From Microbacterium timonense (GTDB taxonomy: Bacteria > Actinomycetota > Actinomycetes > Actinomycetales > Microbacteriaceae): a stretch of DNA of 64,000 bases. Made by a program: the position numbers and the translations under genes. This document shows, in pieces, positions 33,665-42,815 of this stretch; within the stretch, counting starts at the first letter, position 1; each line of letters begins with the position of its first letter. The notes beneath the pieces were generated by a model, which saw only the letters and a program-made list of their open reading frames with translations, did no database searches and was not told where the DNA came from. The stretch lies in the NCBI RefSeq assembly GCF_900292075.1, contig NZ_OLMV01000008.1:62001-126000 (forward strand), given 5' to 3'.

Positions 33665-35020
33665 TCAGTTCTTCGCGCGCGAGCCTGTGCCCTTGGATGC
33701 TGACGCCGACGCCTTCGGGGCACGGGCGGTCGTCCCCGACGCGACGCGCACGCGCGGCGCACCGCCGCCCACCGCTTCGGCGGGAGCGCCGGCGAGCGGC
33801 ATGAGGCGCGTGAGCTGCGTGACATGCCGCGGCTCAAGCTCGGCGAGAGTCGAGACGCCCAGCAGCTTCATCGTGCGCTCGATCTCGCTGCGCAGGATCG
33901 CGATGGTGCGGTCCACGCCCTGTCGGCCTCCGGCCATCAGGCCGTACAGGTACGCCCGGCCGATGAGGGTGAACTTCGCACCGAGCGCGATCGAGGCGAC
34001 GATGTCGGCGCCGTTCATGATGCCGGTGTCGATCATCACGGTCGCATCCTTGCCGACCTCTCGCACCACCTCGGGCAGTAGGCGGAACGGGATCGGAGCC
34101 CGGTCCAGCTGACGGCCACCGTGGTTGGAGAGGATGATGCCGTCGACACCGGCGTCGATGAGCCGCTGGGAGTCCTCCACGTTCTGCACGCCCTTGACGA
34201 CGATCTTGCCCGGCCACAGGTCCCGGATGATCGCGAGGTCGTCGTAGCTGATGGTCGGATCCATCGCGGCATCCAGCAGCTCGCCCACCGTGCCGCCCGT
34301 CGTCGACAGCGACGCGAACTCGAGCTTCGGCGTGGTGAGGAAGTCGTACCACCACCACGGCCGCGGAATCGCGTTGATAATCGTCCCGAGGGTCAGCTGC
34401 GGCGGGATCGAGAAGCCGTTGCGCTTGTCGCGCAGGCGAGCCCCGGCGACCGGTGTGTCGACGGTGAACTGGAGCGTGTCGAAGCCGGCGGCGGCAGCCC
34501 GGCGCGCCAGGGCCTAGGAGATCTCCCGGTCGCGCATGACGTACAGCTGGAACCAGTTCCGCCCGTGCGGGTTCGCCTTCTTCACATCCTCGATCGAGGT
34601 CGTCCCGAGCGTGGAGAGCGTGAACGGGATGCCGGCGGCACCTGCCGCACCGGCACCCGCGGTCTCGCCCTCGGTCTGCATGAGTCGCGTGAAACCAGTC
34701 GGTGCGATTCCGAAGGGCAGCGCCGACGGGCCTCCGAGGATCTCGGTCGACGTGTCGACATTCGCGGCCGGACGCAGGATGTCGGGGTGGAACTCCACAT
34801 CCTCGAACGCCTGACGCGCCCGGGCGAGCGACAGCTCCCCCTCCGCCGCGCCGTCGGTGTAGTCGAAGGCGGCCTTGGGAGTCCGGCGCTTGGCGATCGC
34901 GCGCAGGTCGTAGATCGTGAGCGCGGACTCGAGCCGGCGCTTCCTGGCGTCGAACTCGGGCTTGCGGAACTGCATGAGCTCGAGCAGTTCGGCGGGCCTG
35001 GGGAACTGGCGGGTGACCAT
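33665..35020 (-). pseudogene. lldD: L-lactate dehydrogenase/alpha-hydroxy-acid oxidase (FMN), interrupted by an in-frame amber codon
   Basis: Codons before and after the interruption are in the same frame. Residues 1-168 (FRKPEFDARKRRLESALTIY, PFGIAPTGFTRLMQTEGE, NWFQLYVMRDREIS) are followed by TAG at 34516-34514 and then by ALARRAAAAGFDTLQFTVDT, KIVVKGVQNVEDSQRLIDAG and the active-site SNHGGRQLD (proton-abstracting His). FMN-binding residues and the full TIM barrel are otherwise intact, so one substitution such as CAG to TAG explains the break. The enzyme would oxidise L-lactate to pyruvate and pass electrons to quinone. The C-terminus has an extra Ala/Ser/Lys tail. Readthrough or a consensus error are alternatives to a true pseudogene. 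lldR is directly upstream (17 bp). Confidence 0.85.
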
Positions 35021-35037
35021 GGGAGCCTTTCCGAGGG

Positions 35038-35823
35038 TCAGATCTGGGTCGTGGCGGGGGCGGGAGCGCCGGCGGTGGTGCGGGCGAGGCCCGCGTGCGC
35101 GTAATAGCCGGCGATGTGGTCATGGACGAGTGTGCGAGCGCGCGCAGGATCGCCGGCCTCGACTGCTTCGAGGATCGCGCGGTGCTCGCCGCGCAGGCGA
35201 TCGGCGGTGGCGTCCCAGTCGGCGATGCGCGCCGCACCCTCTTGCACATACGACTCGATCGCCGTGCGCAGGCCGCCCATCATCGCCGCGATGACGACGT
35301 TGCCGGAGGCCTCGGCGAGCGCGAGGTGCAGTTGTGCGTCGAGCGCCAGGAACTCGCTCGGGGTCAGGTCATCGGCATCCATCGCGTCCACCATGGCGCG
35401 GGCAGCGGTCGTCGACCGGCCGGCGTCGCCGGCGAGCGCCGTGACCACCGCGGACTCCAGCACGAGACGGGTGGCGACGACGTCATCGAGCGGGAAGCCC
35501 TGCGCCGCGACCTGCAACCGCAGCAGCGCCGACATCCCGCCCTCCGGGGTGGCGATGATGATCGCGCCGGAGGTCGGGCCCGAGCCGGTTCCGGTGCGGA
35601 TCAGCCCCATCACCTCGAGGACCCGCAGCGCCTCACGCACGCTGGAGCGTCCCACCCCCAGCGTGGCTGCGAGCTCGCGCTCCGGCGGCAGCCGATCACC
35701 CGGCTGCAGCGCACCTTCGAGCAGGTCGCGCTCGATCCTCTCGAGCACGACACGCCACGCGCGCGCCGCGGGGGGTGCGCCCGCTGCCGCGGAGGTCGCA
35801 GTGCCGGCCACGGATCTCCTCAT
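35038..35823 (-). CDS. lldR: FadR/GntR-family lactate-utilisation regulator
   Basis: About 261 residues. The winged helix contains LERIERDLLEGALQPGDRLPPERELAATLGVGRSSVREALRVLEVMGLI, the hallmark of GntR factors. The all-helical C-terminal FCD domain (VLESAVVTALAGDA, FLALDAQLHLALAEASGN, RLRGEHRAILEAVEAGDPARAR) has the His/Asp/Glu pattern that binds metal and a carboxylate effector. Start is ATG 35821-35823 (a GTG precedes it). Two TGGTCnGACCA operators upstream match the FadR-type consensus and overlap its own promoter. The gene lies directly before lldD, so lactate (or a related hydroxy acid) is the likely effector. Confidence 0.9.
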   Translation of the reverse strand: MRRSVAGTATSAAAGAPPAARAWRVVLERIERDLLEGALQPGDRLPPERELAATLGVGRSSVREALRVLEVMGLIRTGTGSGPTSGAIIIATPEGGMSALLRLQVAAQGFPLDDVVATRLVLESAVVTALAGDAGRSTTAARAMVDAMDADDLTPSEFLALDAQLHLALAEASGNVVIAAMMGGLRTAIESYVQEGAARIADWDATADRLRGEHRAILEAVEAGDPARARTLVHDHIAGYYAHAGLARTTAGAPAPATTQI

Positions 35824-35860
35824 CACTGTCGGATTGCCGCCGTCTCCGGTGAAGGGCGGT

Positions 35861-35900
35861 GTGGTCTGACCACGATACTCTGTGGTCCGACCACAGGCAA
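35861..35900 (-). promoter_or_regulatory. lldR-lldD promoter with two FadR-type operators
   Basis: GTGGTCTGACCAC (35861-35873) and TGTGGTCCGACCACA (35881-35895) are perfect palindromes around TGGTCnGACCA, 21 bp apart centre to centre, so on the same face of the helix. On the minus strand TTGCCT (35900-35895) and TATCGT (35877-35872) are 17 bases apart; the second operator fills the spacer and the first covers the -10 and start point. Repression by LldR is expected. Confidence 0.8.
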
Positions 35901-35935
35901 CCCATGTGACGCCGACGGACCGCTAATCTGGCGCC

Positions 35936-36766
35936 ATGGATCCGCTGCTTCTCGTGCTCATCGTCGCGGGCGTCGCCGCCGCGTTCTGCTGGATCACCTC
36001 GCTCGTGACGAACGAGACGTCATGGATCGACCGGCTGTGGTCGGTCGTGCCGGTCGTCTATGTCTGGATCTTCGCCGGAGCGGCTCTCGTCGCGGGCATC
36101 GACGCGACCCGACTGGTCGTGATGGCGGTGCTGGTCACCGCGTGGGGTGCGCGTCTCACGTTCAACTTCGCTCGCAAGGGCGGGTACACCGGCATGGAGG
36201 ACTACCGGTGGGCCATCCTCCGCGGGCGGATGACGACGTGGCAGTTCCAGTTGTTCAACATCTTCTTCATCGTCCTGTTCCAGAGCGCGCTGCTCGTGCT
36301 CATCACGCTCCCCGCCTACATCGCGTGGCAGCATCCCGTCCCGTCCACCGGATGGGATGCCGCGTTCGCGGTGCTGTTCGCCGCGTTCCTGGTCGGTGAG
36401 ACCATCGCCGATCAGCAGCAGTGGAACTTCCACCGGGCGAAGGCGTCCGCCGGCGGCACTCTGGAGCCGGGCTTCGTCACCACCGGCTTGTTCGCGTACA
36501 GCCGCCACCCGAACTTCTTCTTCGAGCAGGCGCAGTGGTGGGTGTTCTACGCCCTCGGCGCGGTCGCCCTCGTCGTGAGCGGCGGATCGTGGCTGAACTG
36601 GACGATTGCCGGCGCGGCGCTTCTCACGGTGCTGTTCATCGGATCGACCATCTTCACCGAGTCGATCTCGGCGTCCAAGTACCCCGCCTACCGCGACTAC
36701 CAACGCACGACGTCGATGCTGATCCCGCTCCCCCGCCGGCGAGGACGAGCTCCGAAGCCGGCGTGA
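35936..36766 (+). CDS. DUF1295 family membrane protein (steroid 5-alpha-reductase-like)
   Basis: The 276-residue protein has six or seven membrane segments: LLLVLIVAGVAAAFCWITSLV, RLWSVVPVVYVWIFAG, then FNFARKGGYTGMEDYRWAILR and the C-terminal signature TTGLFAYSRHPNFFFEQAQWW with DYQRTTSMLIPLPRR. The SRHPNFFFE block is typical of DUF1295 and of the ICMT/5-alpha-reductase superfamily, which use NADPH or methyl donors on lipids. The substrate is unknown. TAATCT (35924-35929) lies 6 bases before ATG 35936 without a ribosome binding site, so the mRNA may be leaderless. The lldR operators lie 40 bp upstream and might affect it. Confidence 0.88.
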   Translation: MDPLLLVLIVAGVAAAFCWITSLVTNETSWIDRLWSVVPVVYVWIFAGAALVAGIDATRLVVMAVLVTAWGARLTFNFARKGGYTGMEDYRWAILRGRMTTWQFQLFNIFFIVLFQSALLVLITLPAYIAWQHPVPSTGWDAAFAVLFAAFLVGETIADQQQWNFHRAKASAGGTLEPGFVTTGLFAYSRHPNFFFEQAQWWVFYALGAVALVVSGGSWLNWTIAGAALLTVLFIGSTIFTESISASKYPAYRDYQRTTSMLIPLPRRRGRAPKPA

Positions 36767-36785
36767 GCCACCCCGTGTCGGCAGC

Positions 36786-37433
36786 TCACTCCAAGCGGCC
36801 GCCGGAGGCGCGCAGGTAGTCCTCCGCGCACAGCGATTCGTAGGTGACGCGATCGGCACTCAGCTCGTCGATGGCGACCTGATCGCCGTCGAAGACGAAC
36901 CGCCCACCCACCAGCCGGGCATTGAACAGCGCCTTCCGTCCGCAGCGGCAGATGGTCTTCAACTCCTCGAGGCTGTGTGCCAGCTCGAGAAGCCGCGCAG
37001 AGCCGGGAAACGCCTGCGTCTGGAAGTCCGTGCGGATGCCGTAGGCGAGCACGGGCACGCCGTCCAGGACGACGATGCGCAGCAGGTCGTCCACCTGCTG
37101 GCGGGTCAGGAACTGCGCCTCGTCGATGAGCAGGCACGCGACGTCGACCTCGTGCTCGTCCGACTCCGGCACCAGGGCGGCCGCGGCATCCGCCTTCACC
37201 CGTGCGCGATGCTCGGCGAACAGTGCGCGGAGATCATCGTCCGGCGCGATCAGGAAGTCCACCGTGCGCGTGACGCCGAGCCGGCTCTCGATCTGGTCGG
37301 CACCCTTGGTGTCGATGGCGGGCTTGGCCAGGAGCACGTGCTGGCCGCGTTCCTCGTAGTTGTACGCGGCCTGCAGAAGCGATGTCGACTTTCCGGAGTT
37401 CATCGCGCCGTAGCGGAAGTAGAGCTTGGCCAC
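36786..37433 (-). CDS. tdk: Thymidine kinase (type II)
   Basis: About 215 residues from GTG 37431-37433. KLYFRYGAMNSGKSTSLLQAAYNYEERG holds the P-loop; LLIDEAQFLTRQQVDDLLRI has the Walker B and catalytic Glu; YGIRTDFQTQAFPGSARLLE is the lasso region; ICRCGRKALFNARLV holds two zinc-binding cysteines and YESLCAEDY another. It phosphorylates thymidine to dTMP, complementing tmk near 16 kb. The frame upstream is open without a stop into the DUF2207 gene, so as sequenced this could also be the C-terminal half of a 912-residue fusion. There is no good ribosome binding site before the GTG, which leaves its separate start uncertain. Confidence 0.88.
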   Translation of the reverse strand: MAKLYFRYGAMNSGKSTSLLQAAYNYEERGQHVLLAKPAIDTKGADQIESRLGVTRTVDFLIAPDDDLRALFAEHRARVKADAAAALVPESDEHEVDVACLLIDEAQFLTRQQVDDLLRIVVLDGVPVLAYGIRTDFQTQAFPGSARLLELAHSLEELKTICRCGRKALFNARLVGGRFVFDGDQVAIDELSADRVTYESLCAEDYLRASGGRLE

Positions 37434-37479
37434 GAACCGAGCGTAGTCGGTGGTGGTGCCCGGCGGCCGGGGGCGGCCC

Positions 37480-39524
37480 TCACCGACCGCCAGAACTCCC
37501 CCACCGCCGCCGGAGAAGCCGCCGCCGGAAGACCCACCCGACGACGACCAGCTGCTCGAGAATGACGAGCCGGACGAGCTGGTCGAGCTGCCGCGCGAGA
37601 CCGGCGTCGCCGAGAGGCGCCCGATGGACGACGAGGCGTCCGACAGCGAGTCGGAGGTGACGGAGTCCAGAAGCGCGAGCCGCGTTCCCGTGGTCGCCGC
37701 GCCGGTGAGCGACTGCGCGGAGCGGATGACGGCCGCCCACTCCCGCTGCATCCCGAAGAGCACCGCGTACGGCAGCAGACGCTCGTACAGGTTCACGACG
37801 TCGGCGCCGGGGGCGTTGGCGGGATCTCCGAACTGGCGCCGCCCGGCCGAGACGAGGTCGGCCGTCCGCGGCGCCTGCGCCGCGTTGAGCCGCTCCTCTT
37901 CGGCGAGCGCGAGATACTCCCGGATGCCCTCGAGGTAGGTCCGGTGCCGGCCGCCCGCGAGGGTCAAGGTCGTGCGTGGGAGCGTGAAGAACGGCAGGAC
38001 GATGAACGCGCCGAAGGCACCGACGATCGCCAGGAGGTTGATCCACCCGCCCAGCGGACCGAGGTCCGTGAGCACCGACGGCACGGCGTCGAGGAAGAAG
38101 GCGAGCATGACGCCGACCGCGAGCCCTCCGAACTGCAGAAACCCGCGCACAGCCGCGATCCATCCGGGGGTCCGGCTGCGATAACCGCGGTCGACCGTCG
38201 AATCCTCTATGCGCCGCACATAGGTCACCGCGCGCACCGGTGGGTCGGCGGCGAAGGCGCCGAGGTCGACGCGATCACCGGGCGCAGCATCCTTCCCGAA
38301 CAGCGTCGTCACGATCCGGCGGTCGTCGTGCTCGAGGCCTGCGACATCTCGCAGCACCACGCGGAAGTCGTCGGCATCGGACCTGTCGCCGGTGGCGGTG
38401 ATCTCGACCTTGTCGCGCACCGCGAGGTCGACCACGTGCGCGGCGAGCGCCCGCGCGGGCACCCCGAGGACTCCGGCAGAGAGCGTCGGCGACTCGTCGA
38501 CGGGCGGCGAGTACTGCACGATCACCGGCGAGCGGTCGGGGTTGCGGCGCAGAACGGCCTTCATGACGAACACGAACGCGAGTCCGCCGAAACCCGTGAG
38601 AAGTCCCAGCCCGGGCAGGATCCACTCCCACCACGGGTAGGGTGGCGGCGGTGGCGGAGTGGGAGCGTTGAAGGTACCCAGGGCGAAGCCGACCGCCACG
38701 GTGACGTTCTCGTCGGCACCCAGGTCGGTGTCGCCGGCGGTGAAGGCGACCTGTGTCTGCGCGGCATCGATCACGCCGCGGCCCGCCGCCCACGCCAGCA
38801 CCTCGCCGGGCATGGGGACGGCCTCCGACGGCTGGATGCCGCATCGTTCGGTGGACTGCGCAGGTCCGGTGTAGCAGAACGTCCGGTCGGGCAGGACACC
38901 GGCGGCCGCGTCCCCGACGACGCGGATGTGGGCTCGCACGTCTTGGAACGGCTGGGCGTGATCGGTGCCGATCGTGTCCCAGTAGAACTCGTCGGCGTCG
39001 GTGTCGTCGTACCGCAGCACCACGTCCGTCATCGTGTACGAGATCACGTACGTCTGGGCACCGTGGACGAAGCTGTCGTCACCGGTGAGGATGTAGATGA
39101 AGTCCTCGTCCTCCTCGGTCCACCACGGGATGGCGGCACCCTCGGCCCCGGTCACGCCGATGACCTGCGGGTCGTGCGCGACCCCGGAGTCCGACTTGGG
39201 GATCCACCGCACGATCCCCTTGTTCTGGTCGGCGTCCGGGAACCGCGCGACGAGCTTCTCGGTCGTGAACAGCTCGCTGCGGCCCCCGGCGCCGCGCGCG
39301 AGCCAGTACTGCGCCTCGAACGAGTCGTAGGAGAAGTCCTCGACCGAGCCGCTCACCCGCAAGGCGGCGGCAGCGCCGACCCCGTCCGAACGGGCGGCGA
39401 TGCCCGGCGAAGCGGCGGACGCGGACGTCGCCCCCCGAAAGACGGAGACGGTCACGGCCAGGATCACGACGAGGACCAGTCCGATCGCGATCGCCCAGGA
39501 CCGCCAGGAGAGCCGTGCCCGCAT
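37480..39524 (-). CDS. DUF2207 membrane protein with glycine-rich tail; stop lost by an apparent one-base slip
   Basis: About 680 residues: signal/anchor helix (WAIAIGLVLVVILAVTVSVF), an extracellular DUF2207 domain (RVSGSVEDFSYDSFEAQYWL, TYVISYTMTDVVLRYDD), a membrane helix (ILPGLGLLTGFGGLAFVFVM), a cytoplasmic segment with ALAAHVVDLAVRDKVEI, two further helices, and a Ser/Gly-rich tail (SSGGSSGGGFSGGGGG). Family members usually end in such a tail. Here the frame misses a stop and runs into tdk; one more G in the run near 37500 would give the ending GGGGGSSGGR and a stop at 37480-37482, which I use as the end. Function is unknown. It follows the glycosylase gene by 9 bp. Confidence 0.82.
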
Positions 39525-39533
39525 GTCCCCACC

Positions 39534-39971
39534 CTAGGGGTCGACCACGCCGCGCTCCCACGTCTCCACCGGACCCTCGACCTCCGCGAAGCTCGGCGCT
39601 GCCCTCGCCGCCTCCGGCAGACGGGGCAGCCACACGGCGTCGCGCACCGCCACCTTGGCGCGCAGGTGCAGCAGCTCGAAGGCCAGCTGGCCCGTGGTGA
39701 CCGGGATGCCCGGAGCCGCGGCATCCGGCCGCAGTACCTTCGAACCGTCGAACGAGTAGCCGCGGTGAACGGCCTCGGACTGAAGTGCGCGCAGGTAGTG
39801 GCCGATCGCGTCGAGCGGATCGCCGCAGGCGCGGAAGCGCTCGAGCTGCGGATGACGCGTGTATCCGCGGGTGCCGCCCTCGAGCACGCGCTGCGCGAGC
39901 AGCCCCTCGCGCCAGCACGCCACGAGCGCGGCGCGGTCGAGCATCGACGGATGCAACGACCACAGCCGCAT
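39534..39971 (-). CDS. Pyrimidine dimer DNA glycosylase/endonuclease V-like protein
   Basis: The 145-residue protein starts MRLWSLHPSMLDRAALVACW, then REGLLAQRVLEGGTRGYTRHPQLERF and GYSFDGSKVL and VTTGQLAFELLHLRAKVAVRD. This is the PF03013-type family related to phage T4 endonuclease V, which cuts the glycosyl bond at UV-induced cyclobutane dimers. Activity in this chromosomal branch is not proven. ATG 39969-39971 lies 9 bp after the mqo stop and 9 bp before the DUF2207 start, so it sits in one minus-strand cluster with both. Confidence 0.85.
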   Translation of the reverse strand: MRLWSLHPSMLDRAALVACWREGLLAQRVLEGGTRGYTRHPQLERFRACGDPLDAIGHYLRALQSEAVHRGYSFDGSKVLRPDAAAPGIPVTTGQLAFELLHLRAKVAVRDAVWLPRLPEAARAAPSFAEVEGPVETWERGVVDP

Positions 39972-39980
39972 GGCGCAGGC

Positions 39981-41504
39981 TCAGGCGGTGAGGGCCAGGG
40001 TGGCGGCCGTCTCGTCCAGCGTCTCGCGCGCCACCTCGGGTCGCGTGTTGAGCGTCTCACCGTAGCTCGGTATGAGCTCGCGCAGCCGCGGTTCCCACGC
40101 CGCGATCCGGTCGGGGAAGCACGTCTTCATGAGCCCCAGCATGATCGACACGGCCGTCGATGCTCCGGGGGACGCCCCGAGCAGGCCGGCGATCGTGCCG
40201 TCAGCGCCGGTGACGACCTCGGTGCCGAACTGCAGCACGCCGCCCTTCTCCGGGTCCTTCTTCATCACTTGCGCACGCTGGCCGGCCTGGATGAGCTCCC
40301 AGTCCTCGTCCTTGGCCGTCGGCATGAAGACGCGCAGGCTGTCGACCTTCTTCTTGTGGTTCTTCAGCAGCTCGCCGACGAGGTACTTGATGAGACCCGG
40401 GTTGTCCCACGCGACCTTGAGCATCGGGCCGATGTTGCCCGGGCGCACCTGACCGACGATGTCGAACCAGGAGCCGGTCTTGAGGAACTTGGGGCTGAAG
40501 GTCGCGAAGGGACCGAACAGCAGCGACGCCTCACCGTCGACGACGCGGGTGTCCAGGTGCGGCACCGACATCGGCGGCGCCCCCACAGACGCCTGCGAGT
40601 ACACCTTCGCCTTGTGTTGCGCGACGACGGCAGGGTTGGAGGTCTTCAAGAACTGACCGCCGATCGGGAACACGCCGTAGCCCGAGATCTCGGGGATGCC
40701 GGAGCGCTGCAGGAGCTTGAGCGCCCAGCCGCCCGCTCCCACGAAGACGAACTTCGCGCGGATCTCGCCCGGCGTGCGGCCGATCGTCCGGCGGTACCGG
40801 ACCCGCCATGTGCCGTCGGAGAGCCGCTTCAGGCGACGCACCTCGGTGTTGGTGCGCACGTCCGCGCCGTTCTCGGCGAGGCGGTCGAAGAGCTGGTGGG
40901 TCAACGCACCGAAGTCGACGTCGGTGCCCGCCGGCACGCGCGTCGCTGCGAAGGGCTCACCCTTGCGACGCTTCTGCATCAGCAGCGGCGCCCACTGGTT
41001 GATCACGCGGGAGTCCTCGCTGTACTGGATGCCGGCGAACAGCGGCTGATCCTTCAACGCCTCGTAGCGCTTCTTGAGGTACGCGACATCCTTCTCGCCG
41101 CGCACGAACGTCATGTGCGGGGTGGAGTTGATGAACGTCGACGGCGCGTCCAGGACGCCTTCCTCCACCAGAGACGTCCACAGCTGGCGGCTCTGCTGGA
41201 ACTGCTCGTTGATCGAGATGGCCTTCGCCGGATCGACGGAGCCGTCCTTGCCCTCGGGCATGTAGTTCAGCTCGCAGAGCGCCGCGTGGCCGGTGCCGGC
41301 GTTGTTCCACGCGTTCGAACTCTCCAGCGCCACGTCGCTCAGTCGCTCGAAGACGGCGATCTTGAGGTCCGGCTGCACCTCGTGCAGCAGTGTGCCCAGG
41401 GTGGCGCTCATGATCCCGCCGCCGATCAGCAGGACGTCGACCGTGCCGCCGGGCAGGTCGCTGTCGTCAGGGCTGGGGAGGGCGTCGGAGGGCGTTTCGG
41501 TCAC
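39981..41504 (-). CDS. mqo: Malate:quinone oxidoreductase
   Basis: The 507-residue FAD enzyme oxidises malate to oxaloacetate and reduces quinone at the membrane. It has the dinucleotide loop VDVLLIGGGIMSATLGTLL, VFERLSDVALESSNAWNNAGTGHAALCELNY (conserved Mqo block), FVGAGGWALKLLQRSGIPEISGYGVFPIGGQFL, GEASLLFGPFATFSPKFLK and GASPGASTAVSIMLGL near the C-terminus. Length fits the family. ATG 41502-41504, 48 bp after asd on the same strand. No cytosolic malate dehydrogenase gene is present in the window. Confidence 0.96.
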   Translation of the reverse strand: MTETPSDALPSPDDSDLPGGTVDVLLIGGGIMSATLGTLLHEVQPDLKIAVFERLSDVALESSNAWNNAGTGHAALCELNYMPEGKDGSVDPAKAISINEQFQQSRQLWTSLVEEGVLDAPSTFINSTPHMTFVRGEKDVAYLKKRYEALKDQPLFAGIQYSEDSRVINQWAPLLMQKRRKGEPFAATRVPAGTDVDFGALTHQLFDRLAENGADVRTNTEVRRLKRLSDGTWRVRYRRTIGRTPGEIRAKFVFVGAGGWALKLLQRSGIPEISGYGVFPIGGQFLKTSNPAVVAQHKAKVYSQASVGAPPMSVPHLDTRVVDGEASLLFGPFATFSPKFLKTGSWFDIVGQVRPGNIGPMLKVAWDNPGLIKYLVGELLKNHKKKVDSLRVFMPTAKDEDWELIQAGQRAQVMKKDPEKGGVLQFGTEVVTGADGTIAGLLGASPGASTAVSIMLGLMKTCFPDRIAAWEPRLRELIPSYGETLNTRPEVARETLDETAATLALTA

Positions 41505-41552
41505 CAGTCAATCCTAGTTCCGCCGGAATGCACCCCCGACCGCCGACGTCCG

Positions 41553-42641
41553 TCAGGCGCTGGCGCCATCCGTCGACAGGCTCAGCGAGCGAGCTGCGAC
41601 GATCTCGGCGATCTGCACCGCGTTCAACGCCGCCCCCTTGCGGAGGTTGTCGTTCGAGATGAAGAGCACGAGCCCCTTGCCTTCCGGCGCCGACTGGTCG
41701 GCGCGGATGCGGCCCACGTAGCTGGGGTCGGTGCCTGCCGCCTGCAGCGGAGTGGGGACCTCCTCGAGCCTCACGCCCGGTGCACTCGCGAGCAGCTCGC
41801 GGGCACGCTCGGGCGTGATCTCGCGCGCGAACTCGGCGTTGATGCTGAGCGAGTGGCCGGTGAACACGGGCACGCGCACGCACGTGCCCGCGACGCGCAG
41901 GTCGGGCAGTTCGAGGATCTTGCGGCTCTCGTTGCGCAGCTTCTTCTCTTCGTCGGTCTCGTTCAGGCCGTCGTCGACGAGGTTTCCGGCGAAGGGGATG
42001 ACATCGAACGCGATGGGGGCGATGTACTTCTCGGGCTGCGGGAAATCCAGCGCCGAGCCGTCGCGGGCGAGCCGCTCGACGTCGCCCTGGGCGAGCACCC
42101 CCTCGACCTGGCCGAGCAGCTCCTGCACGCCCGCCAAGCCCGAGCCGCTGACCGCCTGGTACGTGCTGACGATGAGCCGCTCGAGGCCGGCCTCGGCATC
42201 CAGCACCTTCAGCACCGGCATGGCGGCCATCGTGGTGCAGTTCGGGTTGGCGATGATGCCCTTGCGCGCCTCCCCGATGGCGTGGGGGTTCACTTCGCTG
42301 ACGACCAGCGGAACGTCGGGGTCCATGCGCCACGCGCTGGAGTTGTCGATGACGATCGCACCGGCCTCTGCGAAGCGCGGGGCGTGCGCGCGGCTGCCGG
42401 TGGCACCGGCGGAGAAGAGGGCGACGTCGATGCCGTCGAGGTCGGCGGTCGCGACATCCTCCACCGTCACGGCCTGACCGGCGAAGACGATGTCGGATCC
42501 GGCTGAGCGCGCGGTGGCGAAGGCACGCAGTTCCCGCACCGGGAAGCCGCGCTCCTCGAGGATGTCGATCATCGCGCCACCGACCTGGCCGGTGGCGCCG
42601 ACGACGGCGACGGAGAGTCCTGAATCGGAGATGCGGGTCAT
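41553..42641 (-). CDS. asd: Aspartate-semialdehyde dehydrogenase
   Basis: The 362-residue enzyme reduces aspartyl phosphate to aspartate semialdehyde with NADPH. N-terminal GATGQVGGAMIDILEERGFP, SAGATGSRAHAP, IDNSSAWRMDPDVPLVV, catalytic C135 in ANPNCTTM, and VFTGHSLSINAEF with the active-site His. ATG 42639-42641 has GAGGAAC upstream; the longer frame to 42761 is a shadow. It follows lysC after 174 bp, the standard actinobacterial pair for lysine, methionine, threonine and diaminopimelate synthesis. Confidence 0.96.
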   Translation of the reverse strand: MTRISDSGLSVAVVGATGQVGGAMIDILEERGFPVRELRAFATARSAGSDIVFAGQAVTVEDVATADLDGIDVALFSAGATGSRAHAPRFAEAGAIVIDNSSAWRMDPDVPLVVSEVNPHAIGEARKGIIANPNCTTMAAMPVLKVLDAEAGLERLIVSTYQAVSGSGLAGVQELLGQVEGVLAQGDVERLARDGSALDFPQPEKYIAPIAFDVIPFAGNLVDDGLNETDEEKKLRNESRKILELPDLRVAGTCVRVPVFTGHSLSINAEFAREITPERARELLASAPGVRLEEVPTPLQAAGTDPSYVGRIRADQSAPEGKGLVLFISNDNLRKGAALNAVQIAEIVAARSLSLSTDGASA

Positions 42642-42815
42642 GGTGTTCCTCAGCGGGGCAATGGGAGCGGACGCGCGGGCACCGTCGGACGCGCGGGGTT
42701 CCCGCGATTCTACCGGCCCACCCTGGGCCCGGATCCTGGTGTTACCGCGGCGTGCGGCCATCGTGCGCAGGATTCCTGCCGTTCGCCGACGATCCGATCC
42801 GACCGTCGACGCGAG

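Noticed and set aside
32582..33804. ORFs with RFDSLRSLNDR repeats after the HAD gene
   Set aside because: Same artefact from the palindromic repeat cluster; no start site or family support.
37944..42506. Plus-strand open frame of 1520 codons across mqo, asd and the glycosylase gene
   Set aside because: It is antisense to several clear genes, is rich in Arg, His, Gly and Asp as expected from GC-rich shadow frames, and has no recognisable domain.
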